64,000 bases of DNA from Nitrobacter sp. NHB1 (GCF_036964665.1 NZ_JBAMDA010000001.1:3200001-3264000), one strand, 5' to 3'; shown: positions 16,394 to 25,903, numbered from the stretch's first letter. Numbers and translations are program-made. Notes: generated by a model from the sequence alone, not told the origin.

Positions 16394-18052
16394 TCACCGA
16401 TTGGCAGAATCGGGAGCGCCTGTCGGTGCCAAGCCGAGGCGACTCATCTGCTGAGGCCATTCAGCCGGCGCATCGCGGAGGGCAGCGACACCGACCCCGC
16501 GCGGGAAACGTCCTTCAACGGCGGCTGTCACAAGGGCCGGTGCAAGGAAGGCGAGCGAGATCGTCATATTGATATGTCGCGTGCTGCAATGTTGCCGGGT
16601 GGCAAGGCTTTCGATCGTCTCGCGGCCGTCCACGATTTCCTGAAGCCAAAGCCGGCCGCGGCCGATCGATCGGATGAGAGCCGACCGGCGTTCGGCCTTC
16701 ATAGGCCTGGCGCGATGCTCTGGCGTATTCGCCGGCAGCAAGATCTCCCGGGTGGACCTTGATGGCTTCTTCCAGGGCACGACGACGATGCGTGAGGTGA
16801 CAGCGCGGTGCTCAGCCGGATCCGGATCGTGGTGGCTCTGGATCCGCTGGATATCATTTTCACCAAACCTCAGATTGAGCGCCAACTGGTTCTTGCGAAC
16901 CTCAATCCGGGTGACGAACCGCTCAATCGTTTCTCGAGACAACGTATCGTTCGAAAGCGGTTCATCTATGTTCGTGTTGGCAATGACCGCCTTGGAGATC
17001 GTGACTTCGATCTCTGACGCAGGCACGCGGGTGACACAGCCAACAGGCTTATCCGTCTGACCACGGATGCAGGGCGCAGAGACGTAATAGCGATGGCGAA
17101 CGCAGTCCCGACTGGAGTAGGTCAAGATCATCCGATGGCCTGCGTCATCAAACAGCAGCCCAGCAAGGAGGGCGCGTGTTCGGATACGTGTCGTCGTGCG
17201 ATGTGACCACTGTTCGGTCAGCCTTTGCTGCGCAGCATCAAACAGTGCGCGGTCGAGCAGGGCAGGCTGAGGTCCAGGCAAAATCTCACCCTTAAACTTG
17301 ACCTCGCCGAGATAGAAGCGGTTCCGTAGCATGTAAAACAACGGCCCCTGCGTGAACGGAACGCCCCCTCGCGTTCCACCTGACGCCAGCTGCCGGACCT
17401 TCGACCTGAAGCCTCGCTCCTTCAGGTCCTTAACGAGGCGGTTGACGCCGCCGAGTTCCAGATAGCGCTGGAAAATCAGCCGAACGATATTGGCCTCTTC
17501 CTCGTGAATGTGAAGCTGACCGTCCTTGAGGATGTAACCAAGCGGCACCATGCCGCCGACCCACAGCCCCTTGCGTTTAGAAGAAGCGATTTTGTCGCGG
17601 ATGCGCTCGGAGGTGACCTCACGCTCAAATTGCGCAAAGGAAAGAAGGACGTTTAGTGTCAGGCGCCCCATTGATGTGGTGGTGTTGAACTGCTGAGTAA
17701 CAGAGACAAAAGAGGTGCCATGGGCATCGAACAGTTCGACCAGCTTGGCGAAGTCAGCCAGAGAGCGGGTGAGCCGGTCCACCTTATAGACGACAATGAT
17801 GTGGATCCGGTGTGCCATGATATCTGCGAGCAGCCGCTGTAGGGCAGGGCGATTGGTCGATCCGCCAGAGAACCCACCATCGTCGTATCGCGCTTTGATC
17901 AGCGTCCAGCCCGCATGCGCCTGGCTTCGGATATAGGCTTGGGATGCGTCATACTGGGCATCCAGCGAGTTGAACTCCTGATCAAGGCCAGAGTCAGTTG
18001 AGACCCTCGTATAGATCGCGCATCGAACGATTCGGTTGTCGGCCGGCTTCAT
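16394..18052 (-). CDS. Large serine recombinase
   Basis: A 552-residue site-specific recombinase. AIYTRVSTDSGLDQEFNSLD at the N terminus holds the catalytic Ser, YKVDRLTRSLADFAKLVELF the conserved arginine region, and LLSFAQFEREVTSERIRDKI leads into the recombinase domain. The enzyme would cut and rejoin att sites to integrate or excise DNA. The ATG at 18052 overlaps the stop of the DUF2924 gene (ATGA), so translation is coupled; upstream in-frame codons are antisense-like and were not used. The zinc-ribbon part is weak here. Likely integrase of the neighbouring phage-like block. Confidence 0.9.
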   Translation of the reverse strand: MKPADNRIVRCAIYTRVSTDSGLDQEFNSLDAQYDASQAYIRSQAHAGWTLIKARYDDGGFSGGSTNRPALQRLLADIMAHRIHIIVVYKVDRLTRSLADFAKLVELFDAHGTSFVSVTQQFNTTTSMGRLTLNVLLSFAQFEREVTSERIRDKIASSKRKGLWVGGMVPLGYILKDGQLHIHEEEANIVRLIFQRYLELGGVNRLVKDLKERGFRSKVRQLASGGTRGGVPFTQGPLFYMLRNRFYLGEVKFKGEILPGPQPALLDRALFDAAQQRLTEQWSHRTTTRIRTRALLAGLLFDDAGHRMILTYSSRDCVRHRYYVSAPCIRGQTDKPVGCVTRVPASEIEVTISKAVIANTNIDEPLSNDTLSRETIERFVTRIEVRKNQLALNLRFGENDIQRIQSHHDPDPAEHRAVTSRIVVVPWKKPSRSTREILLPANTPEHRARPMKAERRSALIRSIGRGRLWLQEIVDGRETIESLATRQHCSTRHINMTISLAFLAPALVTAAVEGRFPRGVGVAALRDAPAEWPQQMSRLGLAPTGAPDSANR

Positions 18053-18561
18053 GTTCGTACTCCCTTGCCGTTTCCGGCGCGGAGACCAAAGAAGCGCGGT
18101 CCATTCCAGTTCGTGCCCGTGATGGCGAATGCAATCTTGGACAGGCTGTCGAAGCTCTTGCCCTCGAAAGCGAAGCCGCCTTCGACGACCATCACCCGAT
18201 AATGTTGGCCGTTCCATTCCCGCGTTAACACAGTGCCAAGCAACATAGCTTGCTTGCGCTGATCCTGAGCCGCTACGAGCGGCAAGATTTCGTCCAAAGA
18301 TTGTACGGTAGCCGCACGCTTCAGGAGTTGAATCGTCGCAGCATCGAGATCCCCGAGCGCATCGGCCTGGATGCGATAGGCGAGAATGCCGAACAGCAGA
18401 TGCTTGGGCAGGTGTTCTGGGGCCGGCCGCCCCACAACACTCTGCCAGCGAGATTGTAGGCCAATCAGATCGAGACTGCGCAAATGCGCAATCCCGTCTT
18501 CCATTGACAAACTAATAAGTCGTCGACTGACAGGCTTTCGTGATCCTGGACTTCGCGCCAT
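18049..18561 (-). CDS. DUF2924 domain protein
   Basis: A 170-residue protein of the DUF2924 family: PAPEHLPKHLLFGILAYRIQ in the middle and LTREWNGQHYRVMVVEGGFA near the C terminus. Genes of this family almost always precede a large serine recombinase in alphaproteobacteria, so it may act as a recombination directionality or DNA-binding accessory factor; no function is proven. Four-base overlap with the recombinase and 4 bases from the DUF3489 gene support one operon. Confidence 0.87.
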   Translation of the reverse strand: MARSPGSRKPVSRRLISLSMEDGIAHLRSLDLIGLQSRWQSVVGRPAPEHLPKHLLFGILAYRIQADALGDLDAATIQLLKRAATVQSLDEILPLVAAQDQRKQAMLLGTVLTREWNGQHYRVMVVEGGFAFEGKSFDSLSKIAFAITGTNWNGPRFFGLRAGNGKGVRT

Positions 18562-18565
18562 GGCA

Positions 18566-18976
18566 TCAGGCCGCAGCCTTGTCGGCCTTCGAACCGGTCG
18601 ACGCGGCTGACGCGTCGTTTCCAGTTATTTTGTAAATCCGACCGGCTTCAGCAGCTTCTGATATCAACGTAAGCTTGAGCTTCTTCCGTATGACACTAGC
18701 GAAGAAGCCGCGCACCGAATGTTGCTGCCAATCTGTGGCCTTCATGATGTTGTCAATCGTTGTACCCTCAGGCTTCATCAGCATCTCGATGACCCGAGCT
18801 TGCTTGCTGACGGCGCGATGCCGCACCGGCGGATCCAACGATCGAGCTGGTGCTGAGCTGCTCTTCTTGACTGCTGCAACCTTGGCGGTCTTGGTCGGTG
18901 CACGGCGCGTTGACTTTGCGCGCTTGGGCGCCGCCGGTGATCGGGATGCAGTTTTGCGGGACTGTGTTTTGGCCAT
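18566..18976 (-). CDS. DUF3489 domain protein
   Basis: A 136-residue protein with a lysine- and arginine-rich N terminus (MAKTQSRKTASRSPAAP) and a C-terminal DUF3489 domain (IEMLMKPEGTTIDNIMKATD, HSVRGFFASVIRKKLKL), which looks like a winged helix. The start at 18976 was chosen because upstream sequence is not protein-like. It is usually encoded with DUF2924 and a recombinase and probably binds DNA. Confidence 0.82.
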   Translation of the reverse strand: MAKTQSRKTASRSPAAPKRAKSTRRAPTKTAKVAAVKKSSSAPARSLDPPVRHRAVSKQARVIEMLMKPEGTTIDNIMKATDWQQHSVRGFFASVIRKKLKLTLISEAAEAGRIYKITGNDASAASTGSKADKAAA

Positions 18977-19483
18977 GTGACGTCTCCGTTGGGGCAGCAT
19001 CATCGCTGCCACCACCGGAACCCCGTCACGGCAAAAACACCGGCGGGGCAGGCTGTTCAGTGGCCAAAGGAGGTACCTAACGCGCCGACAGTAACGCTCC
19101 AATCGCCCAGCAATGCCAGGGGTTTCTGAGCAATCTTATTGCTCCTTCCATGCCGCCGCTCGACGACAGCATTTTAGTTTCAGTAGGCATCCGGACGTCG
19201 GACCCTCACGGTTTTCTTTTGACACGGCATTAGTAGTCCGGTCATTTGCCACGCTGGCGGCCAGATACCAAGCCGCTTTCATGTCCCTGGCGTGCATGTC
19301 ACACAGACGACCGCCCCAACCTTGTGCCGACCCGCCGTGACCTCGGCGTCGCGGAGTTGCGCGCCCGTCCGCCCTTGCCAACCCACGCTCGCCAGCTTTC
19401 AGGCGCCCTCTGGCCAATTGGACGGATTTAGCAACTCTTATTAAAACCATGATCTGCAGCCGGACAAGCCAGATAGGCACACA
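18977..19483. other. Divergent intergenic region
   Basis: No supported gene. It separates the minus-strand recombinase operon from the plus-strand CBS-domain gene, and probably carries both promoters. A minus-strand frame at 19136-19300 looks weakly protein-like but has no clear start. Confidence 0.4.
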
Positions 19484-20779
19484 ATGTTGGCCGTTGAAAT
19501 CGGGATCGTTACCGCCTTGATCGTGATCAATGGCCTCCTTTCGATGTCCGAACTTGCCGTCGTGTCTTCGCGCCCAGCCCGTCTGACGGGTCTCGTCCAA
19601 AAGGGAGTCAAGGGTTCGCGGCGCGCACTCGCGCTCGCGTCCGACCCGGGCAAATTTCTCTCCACGGTCCAGATCGGGATTACTCTGATCGGCGTACTGT
19701 CCGGTGCCTTTTCGGGAGCCACCCTCGGTTTGCGTCTGACGAATTCGTTCGTCCAGCTTGGATTGTCGCAGGGCGTGGCCCACGCGGCCGGTGTCGGCGC
19801 GGTAGTGACGATTATCACCTATGCATCCCTTATTGTCGGTGAACTCGTTCCCAAGCAGATTGCGTTGCGTGATCCGGAAGCGGTCGCGGTCCGCGTCGCA
19901 CCCTACATGGTGCTCCTTGCGAAGATTTCTTTGCCGTTGGTGTGGTTGCTTGATCGCTCCGGAAAATCCCTGCTGTGGCTGCTCGGACAGCGCGGCGATG
20001 CCGAAGAGAAGATCAGCGAAGAAGAGATCCATACCTTGGTCGTCGAAGCCGAGAACGCCGGCATCCTTGAACCGGGAGAAAAGGAAATGATCGCTGGTGT
20101 CATGCGGCTCGGCGATCTGCCCGTCGGCGCGGTCATGACACCGCGTCACGAAGTCAGCATGATTGATCTCTCCGATACGTCGGAAGCTATTCGGGCGGCG
20201 TTTTCAGACAGTCCACATTCACGGCTGCCCGTATTCGATGGCGATCGCAATGCGGCGCTCGGCATCGTGCAGGCCAAGGATCTGCTGGACGACTATTTGT
20301 CGGGACGAACTCCCGACACGCGGCAACTGATCCGTCAGGCACCGATCATTCCGGAGACGCTCGATGCGCGCGACGTCGTCTCAATTTTGCGGGACTCGCC
20401 CGTTCACATGGGGCTCGTTCACGACGAATACGGAACATTCCAGGGCGTGGTAACGAGTGCGGACATCTTGGAGTCGATTGTCGGCAGCTTCCACACGGAA
20501 GAAGGGCCAGGAGAACTTGCCGTCGTCAGGCGCGGCGGTGGATCGTATCTTATTTCCGGCTGGATGCCGGCGATCGAATTCGCACAGCTGCTCGACATCC
20601 CTCTGCCAGCTTCCCGAAAGTATCAGACGTTTGCCGGTTTCTTGCTGCAGCAATTCGGTACCATTCCGAATGTCGGCGAAAAGATCGACGCCCACGGTTG
20701 GCGGTTCGAGATCGTCGATCTCGATGGTCGTCGTATTGCCAAGGTATTAGTCGCCAAAATACCAGACCTAAAGGACTAG
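19484..20779 (+). CDS. Hemolysin-family / CorC-type membrane protein with CBS domains
   Basis: A 431-residue inner-membrane protein. The DUF21 (CNNM) region spans about residues 1-190, with hydrophobic segments around residues 3-20, 60-85 and 105-160 and the motif IVGELVPKQIALRDPEAVA. Two CBS domains follow (VMTPRHEVSMIDL; SPVHMGLVHDEYGTFQGVV), then a CorC/HlyC C-terminal domain (GWMPAIEFAQLLDIPLP, DAHGWRFEIVDLDGRRI). The family takes part in divalent metal efflux or homeostasis; hemolysin is a historical name. Complete and of normal length. Confidence 0.92.
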   Translation: MLAVEIGIVTALIVINGLLSMSELAVVSSRPARLTGLVQKGVKGSRRALALASDPGKFLSTVQIGITLIGVLSGAFSGATLGLRLTNSFVQLGLSQGVAHAAGVGAVVTIITYASLIVGELVPKQIALRDPEAVAVRVAPYMVLLAKISLPLVWLLDRSGKSLLWLLGQRGDAEEKISEEEIHTLVVEAENAGILEPGEKEMIAGVMRLGDLPVGAVMTPRHEVSMIDLSDTSEAIRAAFSDSPHSRLPVFDGDRNAALGIVQAKDLLDDYLSGRTPDTRQLIRQAPIIPETLDARDVVSILRDSPVHMGLVHDEYGTFQGVVTSADILESIVGSFHTEEGPGELAVVRRGGGSYLISGWMPAIEFAQLLDIPLPASRKYQTFAGFLLQQFGTIPNVGEKIDAHGWRFEIVDLDGRRIAKVLVAKIPDLKD

Positions 20780-20880
20780 TACCCCTCATGACTCCCCTCA
20801 TTTTGGCGGACTCAGATGGGCCTGATTTGTCCGGCACCCCAGGAAGATTGCGAATCGCATTCTTATGAGCCGCCACCCTG

Positions 20881-21570
20881 AGCCGTCCGATCAAGCGCAT
20901 TGATTTTGTTCACGACTTTCTCGCTGGAATCTTCGCCGATGACCTCCATGCCAAGCGCGTGGCTTCTTTGGCCAATGGTGCGCTCGGCGTCATGACGAGT
21001 GCATCGCTCGCAGTGTCGATCATCGGCCACTCGCTGGCCCAGGCGCGCGGTCTGCTTGGCAAGCACGCCATCAAGCAGGTTGACCGGCTGTTGAGCAATC
21101 AGGGCATTGTCGTGTGGGACATGTTCGCCACCTGGGTGACCCAGATCGTCGGACAGCGAAAGGCGATTGTCGTCGCCATGGACTGGACGGATTTTGACGC
21201 GGACGATCAGACGACGCTGGCGTTGAATCTGGTTTCCAACCACGGCCGGGCGACGCCATTGTTATGGCTGACCGTCCTGAAGGACGAACTGAAGGACAGC
21301 CGCAACGACCTCGAGGACCTTCTGGGCGCGTTTGGCAGAGAGTCTTCCCGATGGCGTCGCGGTGACCATCCTTGCTGATCGAGGCTTCGGCGACACGAAG
21401 CTGTTCGGCTTTCTCGAGACGTTGGGGTTCGATTACGTTATCCGCTTTCGCGGCAACATTCATGTCACGGCGGCCGATGGCGAGACGCGCGCCGCCGCCG
21501 CGTGGTGGTGTAAAGCGCTGATGCGGCGTAGGGTTCGGTTGCGAAGCCAAAACCATCACCTTCAACCGTC
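20881..21570 (+). pseudogene. IS4-family transposase, frameshifted and truncated
   Basis: The frame with LLSNQGIVVWDMFATWVTQI and IVVAMDWTDFDADDQTTLAL is the N-terminal half of an IS4-type transposase. Near 21340 the reading switches to another frame (VAVTILADRGFGDTKLFGFL). After AAAAW at 21505 the likeness ends. The 99 bases at 21408-21506 are repeated exactly at 23235-23333. Confidence 0.8.
21408..21506 (+). repeat. 99-bp exact direct repeat, first copy
   Basis: Identical to 23235-23333 and in the same orientation. Both lie in fragments of the same IS4-type transposase gene; the sequences on either side differ. Confidence 0.9.
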
Positions 21571-21582
21571 AACGCCACGCCC

Positions 21583-21740
21583 GCCATGACCCATGATATG
21601 ATTCAGCCCTTCTCGTTTCCAGTCGTTCACGCCAAAAAGGTGGCTGCTGCCCTTCGACGGTGGGCGGCTGACCTCGAATGAGGCGGGATGCTTCTGGCAG
21701 TCGCGCGGCGGCCCAAAGCTGCCTGATCAGACGTTTGCCT
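21583..21740 (+). pseudogene. N-terminal fragment of an IS1380-type transposase
   Basis: Encodes IQPFSFPVVHAKKVAAA, then FDGGRLTSNEAG and MLLAVARRP in other frames. This resembles the start of IS1380-family transposases with at least two frameshifts. Only about 50 codons remain. Confidence 0.55.
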
Positions 21741-21926
21741 GATGGCGCCTTGGCTGTAAACCGCGAAGCCGCACAATGAGGCTCGGTTCCGGTTAATGGG
21801 TGCTTGCACGCCGCGGGTTGGGAAAGTGCAACTCCGCGCGGCGGTGTGCAAGTTATTGGAACAAAAGTTTCGTGAGCGCGTCATCCTGTCCGACAACAAA
21901 CCGTCCCACAAGAGGCTTGGATCCGT

Positions 21927-22388
21927 ATGCGCGCAGAGCAAGCAGACGATCGGGTCGAGGACAAGAAGCGCAGCCGTAGCTCACAGCTGTTCGGCGAGAT
22001 CGCGAACAGCACGTCGCGGGCGGCCGGCCGCGCTCCGACTTTTGTCGCCGCTGTCGCCGTGGTTCTGATTTGGACTATCACCGGTCCGTTCTTCGACTAC
22101 TCGGATACATGGCAGCTCGTGATCAACACCGGCACGACAATCGTAACTTTCCTAATGGTATTCTTGATTCAAAACTCTCAGAACCGGGATGGCGCGGCTA
22201 TTCAGGTCAAATTAGACGAGTTGATCCGAGTGAGTACGGCGCATAATTCATTTGTCGGAATTGAGCATCTGACGGATGATGAGCTCGACCAAATTCGCGA
22301 AAAGTGCGAACGTCGGGCTAAGGCCAGCGAAATAGAGGTGCGATCAATAAAAAAGGCTAAGCAGGCCGCCGGTCGGGTCTCCGATTGA
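21927..22388 (+). CDS. Low-affinity iron permease family protein
   Basis: A 153-residue inner-membrane protein with two membrane segments (APTFVAAVAVVLIWTITGPF near residue 36 and a second near residues 67-82) followed by IQNSQNRDGAAIQVKLDELI, the conserved block of the low-affinity iron permease family (PF04120). Bacterial members are much smaller than the fungal transporter and a transport role has not been shown for them. C-terminal region charged and cytoplasmic. Intact, but enclosed by transposon debris. Confidence 0.85.
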   Translation: MRAEQADDRVEDKKRSRSSQLFGEIANSTSRAAGRAPTFVAAVAVVLIWTITGPFFDYSDTWQLVINTGTTIVTFLMVFLIQNSQNRDGAAIQVKLDELIRVSTAHNSFVGIEHLTDDELDQIREKCERRAKASEIEVRSIKKAKQAAGRVSD

Positions 22389-22762
22389 TTGTGAGTTCTC
22401 GCTCTGTAACAGCAGGACGCATTCTCTGTCGTCCGATTCTGGGGGACTGAATCATCAATATACCCGGATTTGATTTACGATAAGGACAGGTGGATCGGGA
22501 GTCGGACGGGCGGACAAATGACGTTGGAAGCCCTTCCCGAAATGCAACTTCTGATAGCTTCTGCTTATTCGCCTCCCCAAGAGCCTCCATGCCAACACCG
22601 GTCGTCAGGCTCATGACTCCCTTCATTATGGATGGCCCGCCCCTACTGAAAGGCTGCTGCTAGAGCGGTTTTCGGTTGATGTGAATCGGAACCGTAAGGG
22701 GGTTCCCAGAGACGCGCAAATCAGATTCGGTTGCTTTGACAGCAACGGCGAGGTATCGCGCG
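22389..22762. other. No supported gene
   Basis: Only short overlapping frames. A minus-strand frame (MEALGEANKQKLSEVAFREG) looks slightly protein-like but matches nothing I recognise. Confidence 0.35.
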
Positions 22763-23100
22763 ATGGCGAAGGGATACTCGAAGGACCTCAGGGTGCGGGC
22801 GGTAGCGCTTTTCGAAGACGGCGAGAGCAGACGGGAAGCGGCGCGGGTGCTCGGTCTCGGCGCCTCGACCGCAATCCATTGGATCGAGCGCTGGGCGACA
22901 ACGGGCAGTGTAGCGGCATTGCCCGGCACGGGCCACAGTCGCTCGCCGCTTGAGGTGCACCGCCAATGGCTGTTTGATCTGGTCGCAGCGGAGCCGGACT
23001 TGACGCTCGAAGAGATTCGCGCGCGGCTCAAGTCCGAAAAGCGGCTGAAAACCGGTACGACCTCGGTCTGGCGCTTCTACGAACGCCACGACAACCGAGC
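22763..23100 (+). pseudogene. IS630-type OrfA fragment
   Basis: MAKGYSKDLRVRAVALFEDG and LTLEEIRARLKSEKRLKTGT are the helix-turn-helix start of an IS630 transposase. The likeness stops at FYERHD, where a fragment of another element begins. No catalytic half is present. Confidence 0.8.
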
Positions 23101-23225
23101 GGGCGAATTGACAGCTGTCTGGGTACCGGACGTCGCGCACGAAGCCATGCGGGATCTGGTTCGAGCATGAACGACGGCAGTGCGGGTACTGGGCAAGGCG
23201 CGCCAGCATCTCGGTGAAGACCGAT
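23100..23225 (+). pseudogene. IS110-type transposase fragment
   Basis: Encodes AGELTAVWVPDVAHEAMRDL, a stop, then VRVLGKARQHLGED, matching the N-terminal region of IS110-family transposases. It is sandwiched between pieces of IS630 and IS4 elements. Confidence 0.65.
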
Positions 23226-23234
23226 CGGCGCGAC

Positions 23235-23415
23235 GCTTTCTCGAGACGTTGGGGTTCGATTACGTTATCCGCTTTCGCGGCAACATTCATGTCACGGCGG
23301 CCGATGGCGAGACGCGCGCCGCCGCCGCGTGGTTCCTGTTGCGCGGGCTCGACAACGTCGAAGGTGATGGGTTCATCTGGGCCATCGCACACCGCGTCGA
23401 GCTACAGCCGACATC
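23235..23415 (+). pseudogene. IS4-type transposase fragment containing the second repeat copy
   Basis: Starts with the 99-bp repeat shared with 21408-21506 and continues as FLLRGLDNVEGDGFIWAIAH, a further part of the transposase that the first copy lacks. No start; ends soon after. Confidence 0.75.
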
Positions 23416-23509
23416 GTAATTGGCAAGCGCGGCTGAGCGGCGGGGTCAACCGTTGCTGAGCGCAAACATTCGCTTGATGTTCCACGCCATGGTGACCAAG
23501 CTCCACTTG

Positions 23510-23921
23510 GTGCGTCCCTTCTCCGCGGTCCCCGATCTGCTTCAGCGTGTGCGAGATGCCGGCATCAGGAGCGCCATCGCATCCTCAGCCACGAAAGACG
23601 AATTGGATAAGTACCTCGACATCGCGCGCATCGGCGATCTGGTCGACGTGACGACGTCTTCGGACGACGTCGAGCAATCGAAGCCGTCGCCCGACATCTT
23701 CGAAGTGGTCCTGAAGAAACTTGAGATCGGCGGCGCGGAAGCTGTCGCGATCGGCGACACACCCTACGATGCCGAAGCCGGGAAAGGCGAGGATCGCGAC
23801 CATCGGCGTGCTCTGCGGTGGTTTCACGAAGAGCTCGTTGCGGCAGGCTGGTTGCGTCCAAGTAATTCCGGGGCCGGCCGCATTGTTGGCTCGCTTCAAA
23901 GATTCCCTGCTCGCGCGGTAA
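23510..23921 (+). pseudogene. HAD-family phosphatase, truncated and frameshifted
   Basis: SAIASSATKDELDKYLDI, SKPSPDIFEVVLKKLEIG and AVAIGDTPYDAEA are motifs II to IV of phosphoglycolate-phosphatase-like HAD hydrolases. The nucleophile motif DxD of the N terminus is absent, replaced by transposon DNA. After DAEA near 23780 the frame shifts, and the natural C terminus GVLCGGFTKSSLRQAGC continues in another phase to a stop at 23921. Not functional. Confidence 0.8.
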
Positions 23922-24355
23922 ACGGCCGATGGCAAGAAAACTACCAGACCTCACTGGGGTTCTTCGATAAGGCGATCGCCGCACCATCGATGAAGCGGCG
24001 TTGGATGCCTGGGGCGCCGACAGCAATCTCTTCCGCCAGGGTGCGGCGAAGGAAGAACGTCGAAGGCACGAGCAACAGCTTTCTTCGGCTTCGGAACGCG
24101 AGTGAGGGGATGTTTTCGCTGGTTTGCTATCACCGAGATGGTCGGAATGTCGGCGTCCTCGCTGAACGGTCCGTTGGATCCGTTGGATCCGACAGGGCGC
24201 TTGAGAACGATGCCGGGCTTCTTCATGGTCGCGGCGATGACGTCCGGATCGTCGCTACACGCACGGCATCTATCAGCGAACTTCTTTCAAGCCGGGTCAC
24301 TCCCTACCGGCGGTTTTCTGGCGACGCCGCCATAAGACGCGTTAGGCGGCGTGCG
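23922..24355. other. No intact gene
   Basis: Short protein-like patches occur on both strands (for example ALDAWGADSNLFRQGAAKEE on plus) but no frame is complete. Probably decayed DNA beyond the end of the ligase gene. Confidence 0.4.
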
Positions 24356-25288
24356 TCATAGATCTTCCCGCAGGCCTTTGAAGACCGGATGCCGGAGCTT
24401 CCCCTCAGCGGATTTCGCCCTGTATTCGATTTCTGCAAGAAGCTTCGGCTCGACCCAGATGGCCTTGTGGGCGATGCGCCTGGTGTAGGGCTGCGTGCCC
24501 CGGATCAGCGGCTTCAGTCTTTTCTGAAGATCCGCCGCGGACGACTTGTCAAACCCGTGGTCGACCTTGCCCGCGTAGATCAGGCCGTCGCCGTTGCGCC
24601 TGCCGACGTAGAGTCCGTTCCACTTCGTGCCGTCGAGCACGAATCCAGCAATGGTCAGGGTCTCCCGCTGCGCGCAGGTTTTCTTGACCCAGTCGTTGCT
24701 GCGTCCGGTGGGGTAGGCGCTATCGCGGACCTTCGACACGACGCCTTCCAGGCCGACCTTGCAGACGTGGGCGAACATCTCGCGTCCGTCGATCTCGAAG
24801 CTCTCACTGAGCTGGACATTGGTGCCGGCGCAGATCTTTTTCAGCTCGGCCTTGCGCTGGAATAGCGGCAGCTTCCGGAGATCGCGGCCGTTTAGATAGA
24901 GCAGATCGAACGCCACCAACACGATGCGCGTGGACTTGCCTCTAAGTTCTTTCTGCAGGACGGAGAAGTCGGTCGTGCCGTCGGCGGCCGGGACCACGAT
25001 CTCGCCGTCGATGACGGCGGAGCCGGCCTTGATGTGCCAGGCATCATGCGCGACCTTCTTGAAACGTTGCGTCCAATCGTGGCCCCTTCGAGTGAAGACC
25101 TTGATGGCTTGGTTGGCCAAGTGGATCTGGACGCGGTAGCCGTCGAACTTTATTTCGTGGATCCAGCGGGATCCGGAGGGTACCTTATCGGCTACAGAGG
25201 CTAATGCCGGTTCGATGAAGCCCGGCAAAGATGCCTTGACGTCGATCGCGTCAGTTTTCTTACGCTGAAACGCCACAACCGACTCCAA
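24356..25288 (-). CDS. ATP-dependent DNA ligase (LigD ligase-domain type)
   Basis: A 310-residue ligase. EIKFDGYRVQIH holds the nucleotidyl-lysine (motif I), DGEIVVPAADG is motif III, GLEGVVSKVRDSAYPTGRSN covers motif IV, and DWVKKTC motif V. The C-terminal OB fold includes LIYAGKVDHGF. Polymerase and phosphoesterase domains of full LigD are absent, so this is a stand-alone ligase that would seal breaks bound by Ku, encoded 0.9 kb away in divergent orientation. Start at 25288 (MESVVAFQRKKTD) gives the short N-terminal extension usual in rhizobia. Confidence 0.9.
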   Translation of the reverse strand: MESVVAFQRKKTDAIDVKASLPGFIEPALASVADKVPSGSRWIHEIKFDGYRVQIHLANQAIKVFTRRGHDWTQRFKKVAHDAWHIKAGSAVIDGEIVVPAADGTTDFSVLQKELRGKSTRIVLVAFDLLYLNGRDLRKLPLFQRKAELKKICAGTNVQLSESFEIDGREMFAHVCKVGLEGVVSKVRDSAYPTGRSNDWVKKTCAQRETLTIAGFVLDGTKWNGLYVGRRNGDGLIYAGKVDHGFDKSSAADLQKRLKPLIRGTQPYTRRIAHKAIWVEPKLLAEIEYRAKSAEGKLRHPVFKGLREDL

Positions 25289-25393
25289 GCAAACACGACA
25301 GCCGACTCAATCGGGCGCAATCGGATTCGTTCCGGAACCGGTGAATCCTTGTCGCGTTGCTGTATCGGAACGATCAGTCAGGAGAAGACACCA

Positions 25394-25591
25394 ATGGCAG
25401 CAGCGAAGAAGACGACCAAGACGGCCCGAGGCCGAAAGCAGGACCGGGCGCGGGTCGCTGGCGGTCAGAAATACGAAGTGAGCTATGAGGCCAAAAAGAC
25501 GAGCCGCTCGGCGCAGGCCGTGAAGAAGGCCGTCAAGAAGGTCGGCAACGTCCGCAATAAGGTCGAAAAACGTTTGGCCCGCAAAAAGTAA
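25394..25591 (+). CDS. DUF3606 small basic protein
   Basis: A 65-residue lysine-rich protein. RARVAGGQKYEVSYEAKKT and SAQAVKKAVKKVGNVRNKVE are the DUF3606 block. The start at 25394 (MAAAKKTTKTARGRKQ) follows AGGAGAAGACACCA. Members are often near stress and DNA-repair genes; a DNA-associated role is inferred from charge and location between ligase and Ku. Confidence 0.85.
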   Translation: MAAAKKTTKTARGRKQDRARVAGGQKYEVSYEAKKTSRSAQAVKKAVKKVGNVRNKVEKRLARKK

Positions 25592-25606
25592 CGCTCTAGC
25601 ACGCCG

Positions 25607-25903
25607 TCACCGCGGCGGGAAAGTGTCCCCGATGGAATCGAGAACCTCCCGGACCTCCGCTTCGGCGGCGTCCGGAGACAGGCTTGTGGGCAGATGCTGC
25701 CGGGCGATGCTGACACTGTGATCGCGGGCATGCGGATCGGCCCGGTCCTTGACCCAGCCGTGGAATTCGCACTCGTGGATGGCGTGCGCCTCCTGCAGCA
25801 CGGACATCGCCCATTCCCGGAGGTCCGGATCGCCGGTCGTCGCTCGCTTGTCTTCAGCATTGCAATGGCTCCTGCCTGGACGAATCCTGCGTGCGCTTGC
25901 CAA
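25607..25903 (-). CDS. Hypothetical protein
   Basis: The part MSVLQEAHAIHECEFHGWVK to VREVLDSIGDTFPPR is protein-like and resembles small conserved proteins of Bradyrhizobium. The first 20 residues are less convincing, and a good ribosome site (CAGGAG) upstream is followed by an ATG in a different frame, so the gene may have a frameshift near its start. Function unknown. Confidence 0.5.
   Translation of the reverse strand: MASARRIRPGRSHCNAEDKRATTGDPDLREWAMSVLQEAHAIHECEFHGWVKDRADPHARDHSVSIARQHLPTSLSPDAAEAEVREVLDSIGDTFPPR

Noticed and set aside
19136-20149. 337-codon minus-strand frame opposite the CBS-domain gene
   Set aside because: Antisense to a well-recognised membrane protein gene; no start signal or family likeness.
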